Assembly: GCA_002803225.1 (NCBI GenBank)
Contig: NXFV01000964.1
Coordinates: forward strand, 62,001-126,000
DNA: 64,000 nucleotides
Source of the DNA: Gamarada debralockiae
Taxonomy: Eukaryota > Ascomycota > Leotiomycetes > Helotiales > Hyphodiscaceae
Reading direction: 5' to 3'
Shown here in pieces: positions 11,279-27,472 of the stretch. Each line of letters begins with the position of its first letter. Within the stretch, counting starts at the first letter, position 1. The notes beneath the pieces are model-generated. The model was not told the origin of the DNA. It did no database searches and worked only from the letters and a program-made list of their open reading frames with translations. The position numbers were made by a program, and so were the translations under genes.

Positions 11279-12006
11279 TCGTTTTCAACGTCCAAAAGCT
11301 CTGACCGCCTTTGGTGTGAAAGTGATGTCCGACTTGAGATGCTTCTCTCGTACCTAGTTTTCTTCCCATGCGACGGCGAGCCGAAGGCGCGGCCATACTT
11401 TTCACAACCGTATATAACCAAATAAGCAATTTTTCTTCAACAAACACAGCAGGCGACAAAGAAACTTGATCAGGTCAAAATTATGGGTTGGGAGGACTTT
11501 GGGTCGCCAACACTGTATACGATCTCAACTCCACCAGTGCGAAGAAGTCATAACACAATACGAGCGTTATGAGTTCGAACTCACGACAGAGATCAATTAA
11601 CAACCGATAATTGATCCCGATGACAAGAGATGTAAGCACTCGCTTGAAAAGGAGCGTACGAGTTGAAGCTCAGGCAACAGTAATAAGCTTGACGGCAACG
11701 ACAGTGACAGTGATGGAAATTATTTTAAACGACTGACAACTGATGGTAGCCGGAGGTAACAAGAAAAATTGACCTTCCAGCGCCCGCTGAGATGTTTTTT
11801 TTTTTTTTTTTTTCTGAGGGCATTCCCAAGAGCTCCAAGCATCCCCGTGACGACAACTATTGTCAAATTTGTTAATTTGGATCGATCAGCGAGGCCTCGA
11901 GGAAGAAGTTCTAAAAGCATTTGTACGGAAAACCCCTGTCGAATTATTTCCCTAGAATGATCGCCTTCATTCATCGGTCACGAGTTAAGCTTGGCTTGCC
12001 AGTATA
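11279..12006. other. Spacer with a 19-T homopolymer
   Basis: No gene seen. A run of 19 T lies at 11795-11813. Its position just downstream of the intact minus-strand family gene at 12007 shows no clear poly(A) signal. Confidence 0.45.
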
Positions 12007-13100
12007 TCACGGCTCCTCCCACACCAAGTATATTCCTTTCTCAGGCTTCCAAGTGACGGCGAAGCTCCGGTACTTAGGGTAGTAAAGCTGCCTGGTATCG
12101 CGGGAGCACCTCCCAGCGGATTTCCCCTTCGTTTCATCAAACCCACCCAATGCTATTTCCAGCGCGACGTCGAGAGGGCCGAAGCCTTCCATCCACTTAA
12201 TGCGATCGTCTTCATCTCTGAGGGATCGCCGCGAATGGTGATTCAGTTCCAGCTCTTGCAGCCTCGAGTTCACGATCATGTTCTTGAGAGCTGGTAGGAG
12301 GGTATCTCGCAGTTCATCTGCCGGTGCCAGCTCCTCGGTGGGTTGACCTTTGTATTTCGCCCTGGTGGACCAAAATTCGTTGAAGACGTCGTCAAAATAC
12401 AGCGAGAGAGATGTAATATTCTTCGCAAGATCAAGTATCTATTCTCAAGATTAGCCGAAGAAAAGAATGAAACAAGGAGAGTTTACATCGCCTAGCAGTT
12501 CGACCATCTCGTGCAGCATCCTGCGTGCCTTTTGAAATTCGGCGGGCCACTTTTGGGGGGTTGTTCGTTTCGGAACCAGTCTTGCGGGAAGTCTTAGCAA
12601 CGAGCATATAAACACAGGGATAGAAGGCCTTACGTATACTTGTGAGGAATGATCTTAACCTCGCGAAAGTTCTCCCGCAACAACGGAGACAGTGACCTCA
12701 AAGAAGGATACCGGTGAGGAGCCTTCGATTTTGGTGGTCCCCATGGAGTCAGAATTATCCTGGATGCTCTTGCGTGAATACTGAAGACCTCCCGATACAG
12801 CTTTCTCTCCGGAATCAAAGCAACCTCGAGTGAAGACATATCAGAACGGTCCCAGCCGTGTTTGAGCCCGTAGTCTGGGTCTTTTTCACACAGGACCCAA
12901 GAACAGGAACACCAGGACTCAGTGGAGTCCATGGCTGCATGAATGGCGATGGTAAAAATGACATCTCGAATTTCCGGTGGAAATTTATACAGAGTGCAGG
13001 CGCTCTCGGCAGAAGAAACAGCGATTGCTCTCTGATTGAGGCTGAGAGCGGCAATCTCGGAGCAGCTTTCCTGCCCCTCTTGAACTTGAGTAGGGTCCAT
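12007..13100 (-). CDS. F-box/2EXR-like family protein, intact copy C
   Basis: Fungal protein of unknown function. Exons 12634-13100, 12487-12592 and 12007-12438 join in phase with GT-AG introns (41 and 48 bp) to give about 334 residues. A nearby alternative acceptor (exon from 12580) keeps the frame and shortens the protein by four residues. Residues about 25-45 hold the core LYKFPPEIRDVIFTIAI, like the F-box or 2EXR start of many expanded fungal families. A second block, LEVALIPERKLYREVFSIH, is shared with copies A and B. The middle has WPAEFQKARRMLHEMVELLGD, then ITSLSLYFDDVFNEFW, and the protein ends KGIYLVWEEP. Translation may instead begin at 13133 (11 more residues). Confidence 0.75.
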
Positions 13101-13662
13101 TGTGATGAATACTGGGTGAAATTGAAGAGGCAAGATCGTTCACTTGACCATAGTAAGTAACTGAAAGCCAGTGTAACGCATCCTTAACAGTATACCAGAT
13201 CTTGGGGAATTCCTTGGTTGAAGCAATGTAGCGGTGTGGAAATACAGTTGCTCGTTCACACACAGGAACGAGCGGAAGAAATATCAATGCCCTCTGGATA
13301 TGTTATTCAAATTGTGGAAATTTAGGCAATCGTTTTCATGAAGAGGAATTGTGTCGTTTGTGTCGTAGTGATGAATAGCAAGGAAGGTTAGAGGTTAGCT
13401 ATGAAGAAGTGAACTCTGGAGAAACGAGGCTGATCGACAGCTAAATTTTCGCTTGTTCAGCGCATCATTCTCCAGAATACAGGGGTCACTCGCAAATCTC
13501 CCCACGGCAGTCGATCGAACCCCTCTTCAAGCTTTGTTGAAACGGACTTTTCAGTGCAAGTGGAGTATACTCATACTACTGGAAATTTTTATAACCAATA
13601 CACGCTCTAGGGCAAATCTGAGTCGGATTGCCCAGTCAATTGCTTGATTGAGTACCTCAAAC
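13101..13662. other. Upstream region of copy C
   Basis: Holds the promoter and leader of the minus-strand copy C gene. Nothing else was recognised. Confidence 0.4.
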
Positions 13663-14669
13663 TTAGGTAGCTCTATTCAGTAATACTCGATTTCTATGGC
13701 AGCCCACTTCTCCTGGCTTCGACCAATACTTGGAGACTTTTCTCTTCGTTCTTTTTGGGTTTTCCTTCCGGAGGCCTACACCTAGCACCGGAAATTTGTA
13801 AGCCCACCAGCCACTCATTGGCTTGATTCCGTCCAATCCCCTCTCCCCGTGATGTCCACTGCTTTCATATTTCATTCCTACAGTCCCTCTGTACATTCGG
13901 ACCATGTACGCATCTTTCGGTCTTCAAGTTTGGAAAAATCTTTTGATCGCTAGGACGAGGAGCTTGTAGCACTGTGTAGATTCTTTCCTAGATATGGTAT
14001 CTTGTCGAGTTTCTTGAGGATAGTCTCCCAGTCGCTTCTGTCTCCAAGGAGAATGACAGAAGGTATTCCGCAGCATGACCGTCCGTCGAAATCGAAATAT
14101 TTGCTCATGGCACCCATGAAGACAATACTACGTGCGACTTTATCATTCTCAGACGTACTAGTGAAATCTGGTATAATCCAACCCACTGAGCCCTTGGTCT
14201 AAGATATTATCTTGAACTAAACCAGTCATGCCTTGAGCGGACTTTGCGAAGTTCAGGCCCTTGTTCGTGGAATCCTCTTCGATGATAATTTTGAGTGTCT
14301 TCTTGCCATTGTACCGGACGAATAGAGAGCAAAGTTCCTCGGCATGTTTTCCATGTACATATTCAGCTAGGTGAGGATCGAGAACCAGACGTCTTCTGGT
14401 CGGGTAACCAGATGGAAATGTTCGAAATATGCCACGATAGAAGAAGAGATGAAACCTTTGGACGTGCTGTATATGGGCTTCTCAGGCTGAAAGCTACAGG
14501 GAACCGAGGTTTGTAGAACTTGGCTTACTCCGTGAGGCTCCCATCCGCAAGACTGAGTGAACGATTCAGAAGAATTTGATACTCGGCCAGGCCGGTTCTC
14601 GAAGGGACGCCTCATACGTTCTGAGAGGACACTTGACCCGTGTGGTGCCGGATACGCTGTGATAGACAT
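13663..14669 (-). pseudogene. DUF4419 protein relic with internal deletion
   Basis: The order of blocks matches the fungal DUF4419 family (function unknown). 14367-14669 ends with HFHLVTRPEDVWFSILT. The next frame continues with GKHAEELCSLFV and FAKSAQGMTGLVQDNI. 13950-14186 has WIIPDFTSTSENDKVARS and CGIPSVILLGDRSDWETIL. At about 13955 the frame shifts again into CYKLLVLAIKRFF. Directly after this comes the C-terminal block GTVGMKYESSGHHGERGLDG followed by IKPMSGWW. In intact members some 100 residues lie between the last two blocks. The gene therefore has at least two frame changes and a deletion. An intron could explain the first change, but not the missing segment. Confidence 0.75.
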
Positions 14670-16601
14670 GTTTGTAGTGGCTCAAATGATTCGAACAATC
14701 AAGTAGTTTGTAGGTCTAGAAGTCCGAAAGTCCTGGGTTTGGAGTCGTTGAATTTTGCTAATGATCTTGCCTTTTCGGATTCGATGTTAACGTAGAGATA
14801 AGGCAATAGGGCAGAAAAGCCTGGATTGTCAATTTTTGCGTGAAGAAAAGTTAGAAAAGGACGAGGGGTAAAATAACGATATATATTTAATAAGGGATAT
14901 TTCGAAATATAAACCGAAAGTAAGTTTCCGAAAGAGTCAGTCGGTCAGAAAACAACTTAGTTGGCATCCGTTCCAGAGAGCGGTGGCGAAATATCCGGGG
15001 ATCCCTAAGCGTTCCACTATATTCTGAATTTTGTATCAGGGCTTATTGATAACAACACTCAGAATCGAACTAGAAGCGCGGTGAGTAATGCCTAGGTATG
15101 GACTGAATGCTGGATAATGCACACAGATTTACTCCTCACACCTCTAGCGGCACGCCCTCCTTTTTAACTGCTATATGTACGACGATGGATAGGGATGTGG
15201 CTTCCAGCAGAGAGGAGTAGAAAGGTGCTCTCAAATCCGCGAAGGAGGTTGAGACAAACACGTACCTCCGCACTCTGGACTGTCATGCTAATCTAGGCGG
15301 GGTTTGGAGACACTATTTTTGCAAATTAGCCATTCTCACAATTTTTTCACACAGGAATTCAGAGGCTAGGATCATCGTCGTCGACGGAATTGTTACTGTT
15401 GCTCGAATTATCGCCATCAAGAAATACGCCTTTGATTCATACTGCAAGCCGGGTCATAGTCCAAAATGAGGGTTTGGGTGACCCAGAAGCTTCAAGAAGG
15501 GAGATTGGACAATGCTGGTCGGCTTCGGAAAGTTGACAAGTCTTGAGAAGGGGTTTGTACTGCACTTGCGTTTTCAGTCGACGAAGCTTGCGTGCGGCTT
15601 GGGTTTTTATAGGGGTGGACAACTGCCGGCGAGGCCTAAGTTTTCAGTGGAAGAGTTCGAGGCGTTTGCGGATGAGGAGAAGATGCTGCAATGATGCTAG
15701 TTTCGAGTCTTTCGAGCGTGAGGATGCCCTGCTTCTCCGGCAACAGCACCGCATTTCTGCTCCCAGTCAACTATTCAAGGTTATTGAGAGGCAACTGGGA
15801 CAAATTACTCATACATTGGGAAACAATTCATGAACTTAAAGGCCCCAGGTCGGAAACCCTCGAGTCTTCACAGCCTTCCGCACAAAAGGAGCCGAGGCAT
15901 CAGAATGGAGCCAGAACAAGATTGCTGCAAATGCCCTCCCGGAGAATAGGTGCTGTGTGCTCGCCGTCAGAGGGCACTAGACTATGGGCACTCCAAGAAG
16001 CTTGGTAACATCGATATCGTGAAGCCGCACCGTCTCACAAGCTGTACATAGGAACATTGAAGCAGAGAAATATCGTCGTCGATAAAATTGTCGCTGTCAT
16101 CTGCATTACCGTCTTCAACGGATACTATCTTTTCCAGCAAAGTGGATAAAACTCTCAGGAACGAAAACCTGGAAGGGATTTCCCTTGATGGGAAGTTAGT
16201 TTGAGATGATGAGTGTTGCAATGGTCGGGGTAAAACCCGTCGACAAATGGTTGGAACTTGTTGGTGTAGCGAAGACAACGCAAAGTTGATGAAGATCGGG
16301 TAAAGGCGTAGTGAAGTCATGATAATATAGTTCAACCAAAACAATGAGGGATTGACTGGGGCTTAAGCGAGGAAAGTAGAATTCGAAAGGCTGTGTGCTT
16401 GTGGTGTATTTCTACGAAGGGCAATGCAGCGGGGTTTTCAATCACAGACCTGGGCCAGATCACGCATTGTGGAGCCCATATTCTGAAAGGCAAGTCATGT
16501 TCATGATCCACGAAACTTTCGTGGAAGTATCATCTAGTCGAAATATTCAAGGCACAACAAGATGGGGCTTGGATAATCATAAAGGACTGTAATTCTCTAA
16601 A
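14670..16601. other. Degenerate tract with two similar acidic segments
   Basis: No intact gene. On the minus strand, 15360-15425 encodes DGDNSSNSNNSVDDDDPSL and 16060-16130 encodes EDGNADDSDNFIDDDISLL. These two stretches look like diverged copies of one acidic tail about 700 bp apart. The frames around them (15437-15622 and 15982-16344 minus) are not recognised. Confidence 0.4.
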
Positions 16602-17968
16602 CTAAGAGATATACACTTTCTTGACGTCCTCAACAGGGAAGACTTTCCCGTCCCTCAAATCCTTAATCTTGTCCGGACTAAGGCCCGCCTTCCTGCTGTA
16701 TTCCTCCAGCCTATGCCTCCCATACACGCATCCGTTTGGCAGCAACACTAAGTCGCTCTCTACATGACTCTTGGTATGATGTGCGTATGGGATGTTGCGC
16801 GCTAAGTCGTTGAGCTCGGTGCTGCATATTGGGCAGACGGAGGTGGTGACTGAGGATGAGGAGGTGGGCGATATAGAGGATATGTGCGCGGAGTGGCAGG
16901 AGGGTGTCTTGAGGGCGGAGAGACCGGCTGAGAGGGCTATGTGGAGGAGTGGGACGGAGGGGAGAGCGAGGAGGCTGTTGTGCGTTTGCATGAAGAGGTT
17001 TGCGAGGGTTGTCCACCGGGATTGACTGTAGAGTTCCTGGGAGATGTTAGAAAGGGATGAGAAGATGGTTGTAGAGAGCTTACCCCATATGCTGCTGCTC
17101 TTGTGCCGGGTGGGAAAGCCAGAAGACCGCAGGCTTGTTGTACTTCTTTTGGGTAGCTGTCTTTGAATGGGAGAAGGTACTTCTTGGCGTGTGCTATCGA
17201 TTCGAGTAGTTTTGTTTGGTCTTGTGTCCGTACCAGCTCGATGTATTGTTGGAAGCGCAACATGAATTCGAGGTTACTCTGGGAATAGAGTTAGTATCTG
17301 TCTACCAACCTCGCCGCTGAAGCTTACCTCCATCCTCCTAAGCTCCTTCTTGTTCTCCGTGCACCACGACAAGGCCTCCGTGACTCTCCCATTCTGCAAA
17401 CTCTCCCGTATTCGACTCATCTGCACAAAAGTCTCCACATCCACCAGATCCTCAATACCCTTTTCCTTCGACAACGCCGCAGCACTATCCTTATATCCAT
17501 ATCTCAGGAGGTAATCCACCAGCAACCGGTCCAGCCGAGTTCGACTCCATTCCTCATATTTAACGTCGTCCAAGCTCTGCATACCATATAGCTCGCCCAA
17601 ATGCCGTATTCTGCTCTGGGACTGTTGATGCAGTCTTGTCTCTTCTTCGGAACAGGCGTTGAGCTTCCGTTTCAGACCCCGCATCCGAGCTATCATGGAA
17701 TCGACGTTCTTGAGGACCTCGTCGGGAGAGGCATTGTTGAGAGATGCTTGTGTTGTTTCTTTGAGCGTGGCTTTGACGGCCGTGCTTTCCTTCTCAACGT
17801 TGAAGTGGGCGACTTTGAAGTTCTTGCGGAGGAGCTCGAAGGGGAGGCGGAGGAGGGGTTGGTCCTGGATGGCTCTGATTAGTTACTTCTGGGACACTGA
17901 AACCTCAAAAGAATTACCAGTATTAAATGTGTGTCCGGGTTCAGCTTGCTCGTAATATGGTCGGCCAT
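16602..17968 (-). CDS. FYV10: GID/CTLH E3 ubiquitin ligase subunit Fyv10/Gid9 (MAEA-like)
   Basis: RING-like subunit of the GID ubiquitin ligase, which degrades gluconeogenic enzymes in yeast. Four exons (17918-17968, 17328-17864, 17084-17278, 16602-17036), all joined in phase 0 by introns of 53, 49 and 47 bp, give 405 residues. The start [17 protein letters not shown] joins to [16 protein letters not shown], as in fungal Fyv10. A LisH motif ([15 protein letters not shown]) lies near residues 125-150, followed by CTLH and CRA regions with [20 protein letters not shown] across the second join. The C terminus has the degenerate [16 protein letters not shown], then [19 protein letters not shown] and EYSRKAGL. 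It is transcribed divergently from CBF1 across a 1.7-kb intergenic region. Confidence 0.95.
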
Positions 17969-19643
17969 GCTGCAAAAGGTATTTGAAGTATCCTGCAGGA
18001 AACGGTAGAGAGCTGCGAGTCCTTCAAGTTCGAATCTAGGTAGGTCTTGGGTGATGCCGCGTGAAGGCGGAGAGCTTGTTGGAGAGTTAAGAGTTCGCAA
18101 GTGAGATGTAAACCAAAACTAGTTTACTAAACCTTCGGCTGCACTAAAACCATAAAACTTCTGCTTCGGAGGTGTTTCTCGTTATCAAAAAGTTTACATA
18201 TCCATATCCATTCAAATTCACTAACTCGACTCTACGGCAGCAATCGATAAGTCGTCCGAGCCGAGCCGCGCTAACAATGCGCTGCACAAGGTCGCACTCT
18301 CATTGGCCGTCATCCGTCCCACTCCTTTCTCCTCTTTCAAAATTTCGACACCTTTACAAAACCACCTGACCCTCCCTCCCAGTTTTCATGTGACTTCTCT
18401 GATCTTCACACTCCCACCTCAGTTTTCCCTCTTCTCGAGAAAATCATACACTCTTCGACTTCAGGAGGGTGTCCAGGACTTGTCCACAAAAACCCGCTTC
18501 CATCGACACCCCAGTTTAGTTTCGACCTTATCGACCAATTCGCGGTCGCGACTGGAACGCCTCGTGATTTGATTTCAAGATCACGCACACACATCCGGAT
18601 TCGATCACGTTTCTTTGTGTCAGCTGCCATCGACTTTGCCCATCAAGAAGTTCATCAGCCATCATCGAGAAGAAATCAGTGGAAACCTTCTTTGAAGTTA
18701 TCTTCCTGATCATCACGAACATTACTTCACTTTTGCGACGCGGATTTTGAGCTGGCGCGAGAACAACCGTGAAAAATCGTTCTTCCCACCCGCCGAAGTA
18801 CCGATTTCCATCTCTGGAGCCGACGCGACACAAAACAGAGGTAAGCCATAACACCTGATCTCCTTCCCTCATTCCCATCAAAGTAATGGTCCCCTCGACT
18901 CTTGTTCATCCTGTACCTTTCCCTTTGGCTGCCATATCGCACCTTTGTGGAACACAGCAAGGAAAATATCACAAGAGGAGGTCGCGACCCCTCTTATCAC
19001 GATCTCTCGTCACTTCATCCAATGCGCGGACGTCTCTCGGTCCGCCGTTGGGCCAAATTCGTCGCGCTTCACCATGTCACCAGATCGCAAACACAACCGC
19101 TCCTTCCCTTCAATGTTACTCCCTCCATTGCAGGAACATTGTATTGTACTGCAATGCATGCCAAACAATGTCTCTGTTTGCCGACCGGGCCATTTTACAT
19201 CTGCCAGCGCGTTGTTACAATGACCTGTCGCGAGTTGCAGGGAGCGCAAATTCAATCCCCGTCTCACTTTCTGTCATCGCATGAGCAATTGAATGGCTAT
19301 GTGGTACCTCATCTGCAATGACACGTGCTGACCTCATAGGTACTACTTTAAAGAGCACAGAAACGTTCGTTTCGAGAGTCCACCTGAACGAACTGCTGCA
19401 GCGACGCGCTTCGAGAACTTCCATTCAATACGAATACCATTTCCGTGAATCAAGATCGCAGTACACCAGGGCGTCCCACCTGTACAAACCTCGGTAGAGC
19501 ACGTCACTTTCTACCCAAGTTCAGCCTTTAAATCTACCTGCCAACCCCTTGAGGTCATCTGCTCCTCTCGGACCCCTTATCCCACCTCTACGAATCAAGC
19601 CGCCAGGCGCATTGCAAACCACACATCATACATAATCGTCTTT
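17969..19643. promoter_or_regulatory. Long divergent intergenic region between FYV10 and CBF1
   Basis: About 1.7 kb without a supported gene. It probably holds the FYV10 promoter and a long CBF1 leader. A consensus-like donor (CAGAG-GTAAGC at 18837-18846) suggests an intron in the CBF1 5' UTR, but the matching acceptor is not certain. Many short open frames overlap here; none shows a motif. Confidence 0.5.
19322..19327. promoter_or_regulatory. E-box CACGTG upstream of CBF1
   Basis: A CACGTG hexamer lies 317 bp before the CBF1 start codon. This is the known core recognition site of Cbf1-type bHLH proteins, so autoregulation is possible. One hexamer alone could occur by chance. Confidence 0.4.
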
Positions 19644-20490
19644 ATGGCTGACACAATGGATCTTCAAGAATCCGGTCTGCAGGAGGTCGCCAACGCTATG
19701 CGTGAGGACGGTGGCTCACAGAAGCGAAAGCGCGAGTCGGAATCAGCTGATGACACACGACGTGGCAACAAGCGTCTCTCTCCCCTCAACAAGGTCGGTG
19801 ACCACGACCCCGAAGCCCTTCAAGATTATGCCAACATGCACGGCGACCAGAACGGTGCGGACCATGCAAATGCTTCTTCCACTGCAGCTGCAGCTCTTGC
19901 CGGCATTTACCCCACTATGACTATTCCCCAACCTACCGACGTCTCCTTCGCTACTCAAGGCTCTGACAACGATCGCGGAGAGTCGTCTTTCATGGACAAC
20001 AGCCAGGCAGGTGGTGATAGCTTCATGGAGCAGTCCACCCCCTCTGGTCGCGGATCTGGTAACAAGCCAGCTGTTGGTTCCGATGAGTGGCACAAGGTCC
20101 GCAAGGATAACCACAAGGAGGGTAAGTTACTTGTAATTCCATTATAGTTGAATCCGAGCTGACAAATTGTTAGTTGAGCGTCGTCGTCGCGAGACCATCA
20201 ACGAGGGTATCAACGAGTTGGCCAAGATCGTCCCCGGATGCGAGAAGAACAAGGGTTCCATTCTGCAGCGTGCCGTTTCTTTCATCACTCAGTTGAAGGA
20301 GAATGAGACCCAAAACATCGAGAAGTGGACTCTTGAGAAGCTCCTCACCGAACAGGCTATTGCTGAGCTCAGCGCCAGTAATGATAAGCTCAAGGCTGAG
20401 TGCGAGCGGGCATGGCGTGAGGTTGAGACTTGGAAGAAGACTTGCCAGAGTGCCGGTCTTGCTCCCAAGAAGGATGATGGAGAGAACTAA
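19644..20490 (+). CDS. CBF1: Cbf1-type bHLH-leucine zipper transcription factor
   Basis: Binds CACGTG; in fungi it acts in sulfur amino acid gene control, and in yeast also at centromeres. Exons 19644-20121 and 20174-20490, with a 52-bp intron, give 264 residues. The join completes DEWHKVRKDNHKEVERRRRE, the basic region, with the E-R-R-R residues that contact the E-box. The HLH follows (INEGINELAKIVPGCEKNKG, SILQRAVSFITQLKE), then a leucine-zipper-like coiled coil (LEKLLTEQAIAELSASNDKL). The N-terminal 140 residues are acidic and polar with a basic KRKRES patch, likely unstructured. The bHLH ends the protein, as in filamentous-fungal Cbf1 (CpcB-type names vary). It has a very long upstream region, typical of regulators. 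Confidence 0.95.
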
Positions 20491-21542
20491 AAAAGTTATG
20501 TGTTGTTGATCGATGGGTGGCCCTTCTCACTGGGCATTTTGCGGTGTTTACAACTTCCGTGGGATGATACCCGGCACACGATTGACGATTCCTCTTACAC
20601 TGCCCCTTCATGTATGCACTTTAAGTTCCTTTCTACGCCTTCTAATGGGGAGACTTTACAGCATGGCCAGAGGTTGTGGCACTTTGGTTTGCTTTTCTTT
20701 CATTTTCTCAGAATGGGAAGGGATGGATATCTGATCAGATAACGAGAGTCTAGACCGAAAACACCAGGGTTGATGTGCTTTGGCTTTGGCGTTTCTGGAG
20801 ATCGATGATGTCCGATAGCAAATGCAAATGCGAGAACTTCTACATATCTTCTGTGCCTGTGGTATCTTGTGTGAACAGTGACATGCTTGCCTCTTGCTGC
20901 CTTTGATGCTGGGCTTAAGAGTCCATCCACCAAGAAACTTAGCCTCGTAAGCAAGGCTGCAAAAAAGAAACACAGACAGCGACGTGCTTTGAATCTCCTC
21001 AACGAGGGTATTTGACTGGAATGTTCTAAAGTGCACAGCCTGTACAGATTCAGATGGGGTGCTTAGCTTTAATCAAAGAACATATGAAACTATCTAATTA
21101 AGCAGCAATCGTGATATTCAAATGTCACTGCAATGCGGCGAAAGGGCATCTGAAAACCCTTTTACGAGCTGATGACGTCGCCCAATCACGCGTCAGCAAA
21201 TGCAATCCGAAGATGGGAGGGGCCAAACATGGGGTTAAGCCAAACGTAGAAGCTAGCAAATTGAATATCATAAATTCGCATTCAAATAATTTGTCCTTTC
21301 TCAATATCTAAATTCCCAAGGCTTGAAGATAAGTGGTTTATCGGCGTGCAGCTGCTTTGTAAGGATTGACTCGTCTGCAGTGGAGCCTACAGTAGCTCAA
21401 TTCCGTATTCGTTGACGATCTCGAACTTCTCCCAATCATTTCGTACATGAACTAACATACCAACCTCATCATCACCAGCACTGAATTCCTCTTCCGCACG
21501 ACGAAGAGGATAATCAGCGCTGACGCTCTCAACATATCGGTC
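20491..21542. other. Intergenic region, CBF1 3' end to ABC transporter promoter
   Basis: No gene seen. A TGACGTC element at 21173-21179, close to CCAAT at 21182-21186, resembles a CRE/ATF site about 365 bp before the transporter's assigned start. The functional link is inference. Confidence 0.45.

Positions 21543-27472
<5,930 letters not shown>

Noticed and set aside
11555..11590. tRNA-like T-arm (GAGTTCGAACTC).
   Set aside because: No A box or acceptor stem at the right distance; it is a short palindrome only.
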